From Phocoenobacter atlanticus (lineage in GTDB: Bacteria > Pseudomonadota > Gammaproteobacteria > Enterobacterales > Pasteurellaceae), in NCBI RefSeq assembly GCF_030764225.1, contig NZ_JASAXH010000020.1: a stretch of 42,246 nt of DNA, one strand, 5' to 3'. This document shows positions 22,584 through 31,547 of this stretch, one piece after another. Within the stretch, counting starts at the first letter, position 1. Each line of letters opens with the position of its first letter. The notes below the pieces were generated by a model. It searched no databases, was not told the origin of the DNA, and worked only from the letters and a program-made list of their open reading frames with translations. Position numbers and translations under genes: made by a program.

Positions 22584-22877
22584 ATGACAAAATCTGTAAA
22601 CTTACAAGATTTACCACAACAAAAATTAAAAGATTTATTAGAATTTCCGTGCAACTTTACTTTTAAAGTCGTCGGTGCGAAACGTGATGATTTGGCTGAT
22701 GATGTAGTAAAAGTGGTTCAACAATACATTCAAGGCGATTATATACCTCGTGAACAAGCGAGTTCAAAAGGCACTTATAGTTCTATTTCTATTGATATAG
22801 TGGCAGAAAATATCGATCAAGTAGAAAGCCTTTATACCGAGCTTGCCAAAATTGAAGGCGTAAGAATGGTGCTTTAA
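22584..22877 (+). CDS. ybeD: YbeD/DUF493 family regulatory-type protein
   Basis: A 97-aa protein with an ACT-like alpha/beta fold. LLEFPCNFTFKVVGAKRDDL and YSSISIDIVAENIDQVESLY are the family hallmarks. AGAGGAAAAG lies before the ATG. The TAA stop shares one base with the lipB start, so translation is coupled, as in the common ybeD-lipB arrangement. Its biochemical role is not established; a link to lipoate metabolism is suggested only by context. Confidence 0.93.
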   Translation: MTKSVNLQDLPQQKLKDLLEFPCNFTFKVVGAKRDDLADDVVKVVQQYIQGDYIPREQASSKGTYSSISIDIVAENIDQVESLYTELAKIEGVRMVL

Positions 22878-23530
22878 TGGAACTCATTGTTCGCCAACTT
22901 GGTATTTGTGATTATCAACAAACGTGGCACGAAATGCAACAGTTTACCGATAATCGTAATACTTCGACCACAGATGAAATCTGGCTAGTACAACACCCTG
23001 CGGTTTTTACGCAGGGGCAAGCGGGAAAGCCAGAACATTTGCTCAATCCAACCAACATTCCTGTTGTTCAGTCTGATCGTGGGGGACAAATTACCTATCA
23101 CGGTTTAGGGCAACAAGTGATGTACGTGCTAATTGATATCAAACGTCACAAAGCCGAAGGTCGAGATTTTAACGTGCGACAATTAGTGACCGCTCTGGAA
23201 CAATCTGTCGTCAAAACCTTAGCGGAGTATAACATTAAAAGTTATCCCAAAGCGGACGCACCCGGTGTTTATGTGAGTGAAAAGAAAATCTGTTCACTAG
23301 GACTACGTATTCGTAAAGGCTGCTCTTTTCACGGGCTTGCGTTAAACATCAATATGGACTTATCCCCTTTTAAAAATATCAATCCTTGTGGCTATACAGG
23401 ACTTGAAATGTGCCAATTAAAAGACTTTATCAGCGAAGAACTGGCAGATTGTGATAAAGTTTCTCTAAAATTAGTGGATTACTTTACACAAATTCTCGGT
23501 TACAATAGCACCCAAATTGTTAAAAAATAG
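22877..23530 (+). CDS. lipB: Octanoyl-[acyl carrier protein]:protein octanoyltransferase LipB
   Basis: A 217-aa enzyme that transfers octanoyl from ACP to lipoyl domains. Motifs: VFTQGQAGKPEHLL, SDRGGQITYHGLGQQVMYV, the catalytic Lys in VSEKKICSLGLRIRKG, FHGLALNINMD and the catalytic Cys in INPCGYTG. It is coupled to ybeD upstream and followed 21 bases later by lipA, which carries out the next step of lipoate synthesis. Confidence 0.97.
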   Translation: MELIVRQLGICDYQQTWHEMQQFTDNRNTSTTDEIWLVQHPAVFTQGQAGKPEHLLNPTNIPVVQSDRGGQITYHGLGQQVMYVLIDIKRHKAEGRDFNVRQLVTALEQSVVKTLAEYNIKSYPKADAPGVYVSEKKICSLGLRIRKGCSFHGLALNINMDLSPFKNINPCGYTGLEMCQLKDFISEELADCDKVSLKLVDYFTQILGYNSTQIVKK

Positions 23531-23551
23531 TTAAGAAATAGGATTTAATGA

Positions 23552-24514
23552 ATGGGTACACCTTTCAAAATGGAAAGAGGGGTTAAATATCGTGATGCAG
23601 CAAAAACCTCTATTATTCCTGTCAAAAATATTGACCCCGATCAGGAAGTATTAAAAAAACCAAGTTGGATGAAGATCAAACTTCCAGCAAGCTCGGCGAG
23701 AATTGAGAGTATTAAAAATGGTATGCGTCGTCACGGATTACATTCAGTCTGTGAAGAGGCAAGTTGCCCTAATTTACACGAATGTTTTAATCACGGTACT
23801 GCGACCTTTATGATTATGGGCGCAATTTGTACTCGCCGTTGTCCTTTCTGCGATGTCGCACACGGTAAACCATTACCTTTGGATCAAGAAGAGCCATTAA
23901 AATTAGCAGAAACCATTGCGGATATGAAATTAAAATATGTAGTTATCACTTCGGTGGATCGTGATGATCTCCCTGATCGTGGTGCTGGACACTTCGCTGC
24001 TTGTGTAAAAGAAATTCGTAAACTGAATCCTGATATTAAAATTGAAATTTTAGTCCCAGATTTTCGTGGACGCATTGAATTAGCATTAGAGAAATTAAAA
24101 GACAACCCACCAGATGTATTTAACCATAATTTAGAAAATGTACCTCGTTTATATAAAAATATTCGCCCTGGTGCAAATTATGAATGGTCACTTAAATTAC
24201 TGAAAGAATTTAAAGAAATGTTCCCTGATATTCCAACCAAATCAGGGTTAATGGTAGGACTCGGTGAAAAAAATGAAGAAATTCTCACGGTGATGGAAGA
24301 CTTGCGTGAAAATGGCGTGACAATGCTAACCCTTGGACAATATCTACAACCAAGTCGCCATCATTTACCTGTTGATCGTTATGTCCACCCAGATGATTTT
24401 GATGAATTTAGAGTAAAAGCTGAAAAAATGGGCTTTGAACATGCCGCTTGTGGTCCTTTTGTACGTTCATCTTATCACGCTGATTTGCAAGCAAGCGGTG
24501 GGATTGTGAAGTAA
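23552..24514 (+). CDS. lipA: Lipoyl synthase LipA
   Basis: A 320-aa radical-SAM enzyme that inserts two sulfurs into octanoyl-lipoyl domains. The auxiliary cluster ligands are in CEEASCPNLHEC, the radical-SAM CxxxCxxC is CTRRCPFC, and the C-terminal RSSYHAD supplies the serine ligand of the auxiliary cluster. Length is typical. The gene forms an operon with ybeD and lipB. mnmE starts about 30 bases downstream. CAAGCGGTGGGATTG near the stop is an uptake-signal core within the coding end. Confidence 0.97.
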   Translation: MGTPFKMERGVKYRDAAKTSIIPVKNIDPDQEVLKKPSWMKIKLPASSARIESIKNGMRRHGLHSVCEEASCPNLHECFNHGTATFMIMGAICTRRCPFCDVAHGKPLPLDQEEPLKLAETIADMKLKYVVITSVDRDDLPDRGAGHFAACVKEIRKLNPDIKIEILVPDFRGRIELALEKLKDNPPDVFNHNLENVPRLYKNIRPGANYEWSLKLLKEFKEMFPDIPTKSGLMVGLGEKNEEILTVMEDLRENGVTMLTLGQYLQPSRHHLPVDRYVHPDDFDEFRVKAEKMGFEHAACGPFVRSSYHADLQASGGIVK

Positions 24515-24546
24515 ATTTACAAAGAAAAGAATTTATTGAGATGATT

Positions 24547-25905
24547 ATGAAAGAAACTATAGTTGCACAAGCAACCCCAATCGGTCGTGGTGGAGTAGGT
24601 ATTTTACGAATTTCAGGACCTCTTGCCGAAACAGTGGCACAAGAAGTGTTAGGGAAAACACTTAAACCTCGTATGGCAAATTATTTACCTTTTAAAGATA
24701 TTGATGGTTCAACTATCGATCAGGGAATTGCATTATTTTTCAAATCGCCAAATTCATTTACTGGCGAAGATGTCCTTGAATTACAAGGACACGGTGGGCA
24801 GATTATCTTAGATATTCTGCTTAAACGTATTTTACAAGTAAAAGGCTTACGCATTGCTCGTGCTGGGGAGTTTTCCGAACAGGCATTTCTAAATGATAAG
24901 TTAGATTTAACCCAAGCCGAAGCCATTGCCGATTTAATTGATGCTACCTCTGAGCAAGCGGCTCGCAGTGCGTTAAAATCATTACAAGGCGAATTTTCAA
25001 ATAAAATTCATCAGCTGGTTGATGATGTGATTTATTTGCGTACCTATGTTGAAGCCTCCATTGATTTTCCAGATGAGGAAATTGATTTTCTTGCTGACGG
25101 TAAAATTGAAAATAAACTCAATCAGATTATTGCCAGTTTAGACAATGTACGTAAAGAAGCAAAACAAGGTTCGATCATTCGTGAAGGTATGAAAGTAGTA
25201 ATTGCGGGTCGTCCAAATGCAGGAAAATCAAGCCTATTAAATGCCCTTGCGGGACGAGATGCGGCGATTGTGACCAATATTGCGGGAACAACCCGTGATG
25301 TGTTGCGTGAGCATATTCATATTGACGGAATGCCATTACATATTATTGATACCGCAGGGTTACGAGATGCAAGTGATGAAGTAGAGCGTATTGGGATTGA
25401 GCGTGCGTGGAGCGAAATAGAGCAAGCGGATCACGTTTTATTGATGATTGATAGCACAGAAAGTAGTAATGAAAATATTCAAGCCGAATGGCAAGATTTT
25501 TTAACACGTTTACCTGAAAATATTCCTGTTACTGTAATTCGTAATAAAGTGGATCTCTCGGGCGAAAAAGAAGGTTTTGAACAATTAGAAGATTTTAATT
25601 TAATTCATCTTTCTGCTCAAACCAAAGTAGGGATTGATCTATTACGTGAACATTTAAAACAATCAATGGGTTATCAAAGTTCAACAGAGGGGGGCTTTAT
25701 TGCTCGTCGTCGTCATTTGGTCGCCTTAGAAAAAGCGGCTGAACATTTATTAAATGGGCATACTCAATTAACTGAATTTTATGCGGGTGAATTACTGGCA
25801 GAAGAATTACGAATGACACAAAACTCCTTAAGTGAAATTACAGGCGAATTTACTTCTGATGATTTACTCGGTAATATTTTTAGTTCATTTTGTATTGGTA
25901 AATAA
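24547..25905 (+). CDS. mnmE: tRNA modification GTPase MnmE
   Basis: A 452-aa GTPase that acts with MnmG to install (carboxymethyl)aminomethyl groups at wobble U34 of tRNAs. ETIVAQATPIGRGGVGILRI is the N-terminal tetrahydrofolate-binding domain. The G domain has GRPNAGKSSLLNAL (P-loop), TNIAGTTRD (switch), DTAGLR and NKVD. The C-terminus ends FCIGK, the conserved CIGK motif. ATG 24547 is chosen over ATG 24541 because TTGAG sits 6 bases before it, but either is possible. The usual rnpA-yidC-mnmE context is replaced by the lipoate genes. Confidence 0.97.
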   Translation: MKETIVAQATPIGRGGVGILRISGPLAETVAQEVLGKTLKPRMANYLPFKDIDGSTIDQGIALFFKSPNSFTGEDVLELQGHGGQIILDILLKRILQVKGLRIARAGEFSEQAFLNDKLDLTQAEAIADLIDATSEQAARSALKSLQGEFSNKIHQLVDDVIYLRTYVEASIDFPDEEIDFLADGKIENKLNQIIASLDNVRKEAKQGSIIREGMKVVIAGRPNAGKSSLLNALAGRDAAIVTNIAGTTRDVLREHIHIDGMPLHIIDTAGLRDASDEVERIGIERAWSEIEQADHVLLMIDSTESSNENIQAEWQDFLTRLPENIPVTVIRNKVDLSGEKEGFEQLEDFNLIHLSAQTKVGIDLLREHLKQSMGYQSSTEGGFIARRRHLVALEKAAEHLLNGHTQLTEFYAGELLAEELRMTQNSLSEITGEFTSDDLLGNIFSSFCIGK

Positions 25906-25911
25906 AGTTGT

Positions 25912-25955
25912 TGGCATATCGTCTCAGAAAAATAATTTAGAGATCCTATGCCAAT
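25912..25955. terminator. Weak composite hairpin between the convergent mnmE and ligA ends
   Basis: TTGGCATA (from 25912) can pair with TATGCCAA (about 25948-25955), and an inner TCTC/GAGA pairing is possible. No T-run is present, so termination is only inferred from its place between convergent genes. Confidence 0.35.
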
Positions 25956-25982
25956 AATCCATAAGCTAGTTACTATTACATA

Positions 25983-28007
25983 TTAAGCACTAAATTCATT
26001 GGTTAAATCAATTAAATCTTGCTCACTGAGTATTTTAATTCCAAGCTCTTGGGCTTTAGTTAATTTTGAGCCTGCCTTTTCTCCTGCAATTAGAAAATCT
26101 GTCTTACCTGAGACACTGCCAGAAACTTTACATCCATAACTTTGTAGCAATGCTTTTGCCTGATCACGTGTTAACTGTGAAAGAGAGCCTGTTAGTACGA
26201 CATTCTTATCTTTTAATGGATTGTCTTTAACCTCTTGTAATACAACATCTTCCCAATGAACGCCCAATGCAATCAACTCTTCAACTACAGCGACATTATG
26301 TGGCTCTAACCAAAAACGATAAATATGATTTGCTACAATTTCACCAACATCTGGCACCTCTTTCAACTGCTCAACATTAGCTTGGCGAATAGCATCTAGT
26401 GTTCCAAAATGGTTAGCTAAATTCAGTGCGGTTGCTTCGCCCACTTCTCGAATGCCAAGTGCAAATAAAAAACGGGCAAGGGTAGTAGATTTCGATTTTT
26501 CAATACTTTGTAGAGCATTAGTTGCAGACTTTTCTCCCATTCTTTCTAGTCTAGACAAGGTTTCTTTTTCTAATTTAAACAAATCTGCAGGGGTGTGGAG
26601 CAACTCTTTTTCCATTAATTGTTCAATCAATTTTACACCAACACCATCAATATCCATTGCCTTGCGAGAAACAAAATGTTTTAAAACTTCTTTACGTTGT
26701 GCGTTACAAAACAGACCACCAGTACAACGAGCCACCGCTTCACCTTCAACACGAATAATGGTTGAGCCACATTCAGGGCAAGCGGTAGGAAAATAAATAC
26801 TTTTTGCAAATTCAGGACGACGCTCTAACACCACACCAACAATTTGAGGAATAACATCACCTGCACGACGAATAATTACAGTATCGTGAATACAGACACC
26901 TAAACGAGCAATTTCATCACCATTGTGCAATGTTGCATTACTCACCGTCACTCCCGCTACAAAGACGGGTTCTAATTTTGCAACCGGCGTGATCGCGCCT
27001 GTTCTCCCGACTTGAAACTCAACATCCTTTAACACCGTCATCTCTTCCTGAGCAGGAAATTTATACGCAATCGCCCAACGAGGTGCTTTAGAAACAAAAC
27101 CTAATTGCTCTTGTAATTTAATGTCATTAATTTTTAACACTGTACCATCAATATCGTAACCGAGAGAATTACGTTTTTGTGCAATAGAATGATAGAACGC
27201 CAATAAACCCTCTATTCCTTTTGCAAGCATAATTTCATTATTGACGGGAATACCAATAGATTTTAACCACTGTAAACGAGCAAAATGAGTATCAGGAAGT
27301 GGTTGCTCACTTTGATAAACACCTATTCCGTAAGCGTTTAAAACTAATGGTCTAGAACGAGTAATTTTAGGATCAAGTTGGCGTAGTGAACCTGCAGCAG
27401 CATTACGTGGATTAGCAAAGCCTTTTTCACCTTTTGCTAGTGCGTTTTTATTTAATAAATCAAACCCCTTTTGAGGCATAAATACCTCTCCACGAACCTC
27501 TAAACTGGCAGGAGGATTTGTCATATTAAGCTTTAATGGAATATTACGAATAGTACGAATATTTGCCGTAATATCCTCCCCAACTGCACCATCGCCTCGA
27601 GTTGCTGCTTGGGTTAATATTCCATCTTCATACAAAATACTGACCGCTAAACCATCTAGTTTTGGTTCACAGCAAAACTCAAGTGAGGAAGTATTTACTG
27701 CTCCTCTATCTTTAATTCGACGTAAAAAAGCCTCTAATTCATTATCAGAAAAAGCATTATCTAACGAGAGCATTGGCACTTTGTGAGTAACTTGGTTAAA
27801 TCCATCTAAGGGTTTTGCACCCACTCGTTGCGTGGGTGAATCTGTTGTAATTAACTCTGGATTGTCTGTTTCAAGCTGTTTGAGTGTATTCATTAAACGA
27901 TCATACTCAGCATCTGGTACAATTGGATTATCTAATACGTGGTAATGGTATTCATATTCACGTAATTTTTCTTTTAATTCAGTAATTTGTTGTATTAGTG
28001 ATGACAT
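25983..28007 (-). CDS. ligA: NAD-dependent DNA ligase LigA
   Basis: A 674-aa ligase that seals nicks in replication and repair. The adenylation domain carries the catalytic Lys in CEPKLDGLAVS. EVRGEVFMP, YDIDGTVLKIND and AIAYKFPAQEE are further nucleotidyltransferase motifs. The zinc finger is CPECGS then ARCTGGLFCNAQRKE. Helix-hairpin-helix repeats follow (MDIDGVGVKLIEQLM, REVGEATALNLANHF), then a BRCT domain (NVVLTGSLSQLTRDQAKALL). The start is set at MSSLIQQIT (28007) with GAGAGAT upstream; an earlier ATG at 28040 lacks homology support. zipA, often directly upstream of ligA, is absent. The gene contains an uptake signal near 26785-26812. Confidence 0.97.
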   Translation of the reverse strand: MSSLIQQITELKEKLREYEYHYHVLDNPIVPDAEYDRLMNTLKQLETDNPELITTDSPTQRVGAKPLDGFNQVTHKVPMLSLDNAFSDNELEAFLRRIKDRGAVNTSSLEFCCEPKLDGLAVSILYEDGILTQAATRGDGAVGEDITANIRTIRNIPLKLNMTNPPASLEVRGEVFMPQKGFDLLNKNALAKGEKGFANPRNAAAGSLRQLDPKITRSRPLVLNAYGIGVYQSEQPLPDTHFARLQWLKSIGIPVNNEIMLAKGIEGLLAFYHSIAQKRNSLGYDIDGTVLKINDIKLQEQLGFVSKAPRWAIAYKFPAQEEMTVLKDVEFQVGRTGAITPVAKLEPVFVAGVTVSNATLHNGDEIARLGVCIHDTVIIRRAGDVIPQIVGVVLERRPEFAKSIYFPTACPECGSTIIRVEGEAVARCTGGLFCNAQRKEVLKHFVSRKAMDIDGVGVKLIEQLMEKELLHTPADLFKLEKETLSRLERMGEKSATNALQSIEKSKSTTLARFLFALGIREVGEATALNLANHFGTLDAIRQANVEQLKEVPDVGEIVANHIYRFWLEPHNVAVVEELIALGVHWEDVVLQEVKDNPLKDKNVVLTGSLSQLTRDQAKALLQSYGCKVSGSVSGKTDFLIAGEKAGSKLTKAQELGIKILSEQDLIDLTNEFSA

Positions 28008-28117
28008 TAATAAATCTCTCGATAAAAAGTATAAAAACACTTTTATTATAATGATATAGGGCTATAAAATAGATGGGCTATTCTAACATAGATGCTATTT
28101 TTTATAGGTAAAATTTA

Positions 28118-28153
28118 GCATTTTGCAAATTTTGTATAACATCATACCGCTTC
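28118..28153 (-). repeat. Uptake signal (reverse) between the phosphatase gene and ligA
   Basis: The minus strand reads GAAGCGGTATGATGTTATAC then AAAATTTGCAAAATG. It lies 5 bases after the stop of the HAD gene and may help form its transcript end. Confidence 0.65.
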
Positions 28154-28157
28154 AACG

Positions 28158-28967
28158 TTAAATTATATTAAACTCTTTTAACGCAAATAATACACCATCT
28201 TCCCAAATTGGCTTGGTGACATAATCCGCTAATTTTTTTAACTCTTCTTCACTATTTCCCATTGCCACACCAAAACCAACACTGGAAAGCATTTCAAGGT
28301 CATTTAAGCCATCACCAAATGCCATTGCATTTTTGATATCAATATTAAAATAAGCAAGCACATCTTGAATTCCTTTTGCTTTAGAATTCGTCTTATCTAA
28401 AATATCGACAGCTTTAGAATGCCAACGTACTTCTTTTAAATCATCACCAAATAATCCTGAGTTTTTTACTTCTTGAGAACGCTCTTGTGGATAAAAGGCT
28501 AACATCTGCATAATATCATTGTGTTTATAATGTTCAGGATCAACAATATAATCTTCTTTAATTGGCTTTAAGGCTTCAATCACTTCAGCAGTATTATTAG
28601 ACACAGCAAACTGTTCATTAGTCACAAAGCCATATTCAATATTTAAAGCTTTCAACTGTTTAACTACAGCTTCCATTCGTGCGATTGGAAGAGCATATTT
28701 ACTAATCATTTCATTTTTATAACGATTATGTTGCCCATTTATAGTAACTAACAATTCAAAGCCATCTTCATTCACAAAAGGTCTTAAAGGAATCGGAAAA
28801 GCACCAAAACAACGCCCAGTTGCAATAGCGGGAATAATCCCCTTGGCTTTTAGTTTTGGAATAACTTCTTTAAAAATACTCTCTGGAATACGGGTTTCTT
28901 TTTTATAGTAAAGGGTATCGTCAATATCAAAAAAAACAATTTTAATTGGGTAGTTTAAATTATTCAT
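28158..28967 (-). CDS. Cof-type HAD-IIB sugar/nucleotide phosphatase
   Basis: A 269-aa haloacid-dehalogenase-type phosphatase. Motif I is VFFDIDDTLYYKKE (nucleophile and acid Asp), motif II is in AIATGRCFG, the motif III Lys lies near DKTNSKAKGIQ, and motif IV is AFGDGLNDLEML. The inserted cap domain is of the Cof (IIB) type. Family members hydrolyse sugar phosphates, pyridoxal phosphate or similar metabolites; the specific substrate cannot be told. It is divergent from comF, with the candidate competence site between them. Confidence 0.93.
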   Translation of the reverse strand: MNNLNYPIKIVFFDIDDTLYYKKETRIPESIFKEVIPKLKAKGIIPAIATGRCFGAFPIPLRPFVNEDGFELLVTINGQHNRYKNEMISKYALPIARMEAVVKQLKALNIEYGFVTNEQFAVSNNTAEVIEALKPIKEDYIVDPEHYKHNDIMQMLAFYPQERSQEVKNSGLFGDDLKEVRWHSKAVDILDKTNSKAKGIQDVLAYFNIDIKNAMAFGDGLNDLEMLSSVGFGVAMGNSEEELKKLADYVTKPIWEDGVLFALKEFNII

Positions 28968-29002
28968 TTTTTCTCCTCGCTGAATATGGGTCTATTTTAG
29001 GC

Positions 29003-29027
29003 TTTTTCTCGATCTAGGTCACAAAAA
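29003..29027. promoter_or_regulatory. Candidate CRP-S (competence regulon) site upstream of comF
   Basis: TTTTT-CTCGA-TCTAGG-TCACA-AAAA (29003-29027): the right half TCACA is perfect, while the left half CTCGA carries the C at the third core position that marks CRP-S sites, which need Sxy as well as CRP. comF is a known member of this regulon in Haemophilus. The site also lies 36 bases before the divergent phosphatase start. Confidence 0.5.
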
Positions 29028-29084
29028 TTTTTACTTTTCTTGATTTTTATTCTTTATTATTCGTTTTATTTTAATTTGATAAAT

Positions 29085-29762
29085 ATGAATATTGGACAGT
29101 TTCGTTGTTTTCAGTGTGAAAAACCATTAGCAATCAGCCATCACGGTTTTTGTAGTCATTGCTATAAACAGATTGAGCAATCTCCTTATTGTGGTTGCTG
29201 TGGTTCGCTATTGTTAGAGAATAGCTTAGGCTGTGGAAATTGTTTACAAGACGAACCAAAATGGCATAAATTTGTGCAAATTTGTTGGTATAAGTCACCG
29301 CTTACCCATTGGATTGCTGATTTTAAATTTCATCAATGTTATTATTTAGATCAACCTTTAGCAAGATTATTACTATTAGCCGTTACGAAAGCCAAAAGAG
29401 AGCATTTTTTAACATTACCAGACGTAATCATCCCTGTTCCATTATATTGGCAACGCCATTGGAAGCGTGGCTATAATCAAGCTGAGTTATTAGCAGCTCC
29501 TCTTTCAAAATGGTTAAATATTCCAATGGATACTGACTGCTTAACAAGAGTAAGATCAACCATTCCACAGCGAGAGCTTTCTGCTCAAGAACGTAGAACA
29601 AATTTAAAAAAAGCCTTTTGCTATCAACCTATAAAACCCTATAAAAGCGTGGCAATTGTGGATGATGTCGTCACAACAGGATCAACGATTAATGCTATTT
29701 GTGTGGAGTTATTAAAACAAGGTGTGAAGGAAATACAGGTTTGGACGTTGTGTAGAGCTTAG
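29085..29762 (+). CDS. comF: Competence protein ComF (phosphoribosyltransferase-like)
   Basis: A 225-aa protein with an N-terminal zinc-finger-like cysteine region (FRCFQCEKPL, HGFCSHCYKQ, YCGCCGSLL, CGNC) and a C-terminal PRTase fold with the PRPP loop VAIVDDVVTTGST. VIIPVPLYWQRHWKRGYNQA is a ComF signature. It is needed for natural transformation in Haemophilus, probably moving single-stranded DNA across the inner membrane. ATG 29085 is preferred because homologues start here; an upstream TTG at 29040 would add an unsupported hydrophobic stretch. The CRP-S-like site fits competence control. Confidence 0.93.
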   Translation: MNIGQFRCFQCEKPLAISHHGFCSHCYKQIEQSPYCGCCGSLLLENSLGCGNCLQDEPKWHKFVQICWYKSPLTHWIADFKFHQCYYLDQPLARLLLLAVTKAKREHFLTLPDVIIPVPLYWQRHWKRGYNQAELLAAPLSKWLNIPMDTDCLTRVRSTIPQRELSAQERRTNLKKAFCYQPIKPYKSVAIVDDVVTTGSTINAICVELLKQGVKEIQVWTLCRA

Positions 29763-29800
29763 TTTTAAATAAATTTTCTAAACTTATGGTTTTATTGTTA

Positions 29801-29835
29801 AAACAAGCGGTGACATTTTAGAAAAATTTTACATG
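29801..29835 (+). repeat. Uptake signal upstream of the PTS gene
   Basis: AACAAGCGGTGACATTTTAG followed by AAAAATTTTACATG, a long-form A. pleuropneumoniae-type uptake signal. Confidence 0.7.
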
Positions 29836-29849
29836 CTTAATATCTATAA

Positions 29850-29889
29850 TGTGAGTAAGATCACAGATACCATATTATATATCTATTAT
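29850..29889 (+). promoter_or_regulatory. Perfect CRP site and -10 box of the PTS gene
   Basis: TGTGA-GTAAGA-TCACA (29850-29865) matches the CRP core fully. TATTAT (29884-29889) as a -10 box places the start near 29897 and the CRP centre about 40 bases upstream (class II spacing). This leaves no leader for an ATG at 29903 and so favours ATG 29954. Confidence 0.72.
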
Positions 29890-29953
29890 CATACAATCCA
29901 TAATGAGTCCTCATTATAAAAAATTTAATTATTACATTGATGAGAATAAAACT

Positions 29954-31468
29954 ATGACAACAAACACTAAGAACAAAATATCCATCGTATCATACTTGAT
30001 GCGAGGTCTATCAAAATTATCAACCATTGGGCGAGCATTAATGCTTCCAATTTCTATTTTACCAGCAGCAGGTTTGCTACTTGCTTTTGGTGATAAATTC
30101 CAAATCCCGTTAATGCTTAGTGCTGGTGATGTTATATTCAGTAATTTACCACTATTATTCGCTGTCGGTGCTGCTGTTGGTTTAGCTAAAGAATCAGGAA
30201 TCGCGGCTTTAGCTGCTGTTGTGGCAATGTTAGTAATGAATATTACAATAGGTGTCCACGTTGGAATTACTCCAGAAATGGCTCAACAAGGTGGTGCTTA
30301 TGCATTTGTATTAGGTATTCCATCACTACAAATGGGTGTATTTGGAGGATTAATAGCGGGTATTTTAGCCGCCACAATGTATAACCGCTTCCATAATATT
30401 GAACTTCCTGCATTCTTAGGTTTCTTTGCAGGAAAACGCTTTGTTCCAATCGTAACGGCATTTAGTGCATTTATCTTAGGGTTAATTTTACCAAGCTTCT
30501 GGATGCATGTTCAAAGTGGTATCGATGCAATGTCCACATTGGTGAATGGTGATAACCAAGCACTATCAACCTTTATTTTCGGATTTACAGAAAGAGCATT
30601 GATTCCACTTGGTTTACACCATATTTGGTATCCTCCATTCTGGTTCTCTTTTGGTGAGTTCACAACAAATACTGGAGCAGTTATTACTGGTGACCAAACA
30701 ATTTGGTTTAAAATGCTTGCTGAAGGAGTGAAATCATTTGATTCTGAAACTTATCACGGTGCTGGTAAATTTATGCAAGGCGAATTCCCGTTAATGTTAT
30801 TTGCTTTACCTGCTGCTTGTTTAGCAATGTATAATGAAGCAAAAACGAAAAACAAAAAATTTGCTGCGGGTATTTTATTTTCAGCGGCTTTAACCTGTTT
30901 TTTAACAGGGATCACTGAACCAGTAGAGTTTACCTTTATTTTCGTTTCCCCATTGCTTTATATCTTTAATGCAATTTGTGCTGGTGGTGCTTATATGTGT
31001 ATGCACTTACTTGATGCACACTTGGCAAAATCCTTTTCAGCAGGTTTTATTGACTATCTTTCTTTAGGAATTATGCCTTCATTAAATGGCTTTGAAACAA
31101 ACTATTTAGCGGCGGTGATTGTTGGTATTCCAATGGCGATCTTGTACTACTTCGTGTTCCGTTTCGTCATTCGTAAATTCAACGTACAAACACCAGGACG
31201 CACTGATGAAGAACAAGAAGAAAATACCATGAGTATCGAAGAATTATCTCAGGCTACGCTAGGGTATTTAGGAGGGAAAGATAATTTAACATCTGTCACA
31301 TCTTGTATTACTCGTCTACGTTTAGAAGTAAAAGATAAATCACTGATTAACTCAAAAGCATTGGAAGATCTTGGTGCTATGGGTGTGATAAACGTAGGAG
31401 AAAAAGGAGTACAAGTTATCTTTGGAGCAAAAGCACAATTTATTGCTGACTATATAAATAAACAATAA
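29954..31468 (+). CDS. ptsG: PTS glucose-type EIICB sugar transporter (PtsG-like)
   Basis: A 504-aa fused PTS transporter of the glucose superfamily. The EIIC membrane domain begins IGRALMLPISILPAAGLLLA and includes IPLGLHHIWYPPFWFSFGEF and LTGITEPVEFTFIFVSPLLY. The EIIB domain has the phosphorylated Cys in SCITRLRLEVKD and the GVQVIFG end. There is no EIIA domain, so phosphate would come from a separate EIIA-Glc (Crr), as for PtsG. A GlcNAc or maltose specificity cannot be excluded. ATG 29954 fits the promoter position and the domain start; ATG 29903 would add 17 residues. The CRP site fits sugar-dependent control. Confidence 0.85.
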   Translation: MTTNTKNKISIVSYLMRGLSKLSTIGRALMLPISILPAAGLLLAFGDKFQIPLMLSAGDVIFSNLPLLFAVGAAVGLAKESGIAALAAVVAMLVMNITIGVHVGITPEMAQQGGAYAFVLGIPSLQMGVFGGLIAGILAATMYNRFHNIELPAFLGFFAGKRFVPIVTAFSAFILGLILPSFWMHVQSGIDAMSTLVNGDNQALSTFIFGFTERALIPLGLHHIWYPPFWFSFGEFTTNTGAVITGDQTIWFKMLAEGVKSFDSETYHGAGKFMQGEFPLMLFALPAACLAMYNEAKTKNKKFAAGILFSAALTCFLTGITEPVEFTFIFVSPLLYIFNAICAGGAYMCMHLLDAHLAKSFSAGFIDYLSLGIMPSLNGFETNYLAAVIVGIPMAILYYFVFRFVIRKFNVQTPGRTDEEQEENTMSIEELSQATLGYLGGKDNLTSVTSCITRLRLEVKDKSLINSKALEDLGAMGVINVGEKGVQVIFGAKAQFIADYINKQ

Positions 31469-31498
31469 AATTGTGTGAAAATATTCTAATTTTTATCA

Positions 31499-31524
31499 AG
31501 GGACAGGCATCTAACCCTGTCCCT
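31499..31524. terminator. Hairpin between the convergent ends of ptsG and the ABC exporter genes
   Basis: AGGGACAGG (31499-31507) pairs perfectly with CCTGTCCCT (31516-31524) around CATCTAAC. There is no long U-run. Stem and CAT apex match the hairpins at 5840, 39185 and 39257. Confidence 0.6.
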
Positions 31525-31547
31525 ATTAAGCTATATCACCATATCAA

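Noticed and set aside
26452..26796. 114-aa ORF opposite ligA
   Set aside because: It is entirely inside the conserved zinc-finger and HhH part of ligA on the other strand and has no ribosome site or recognisable domain.
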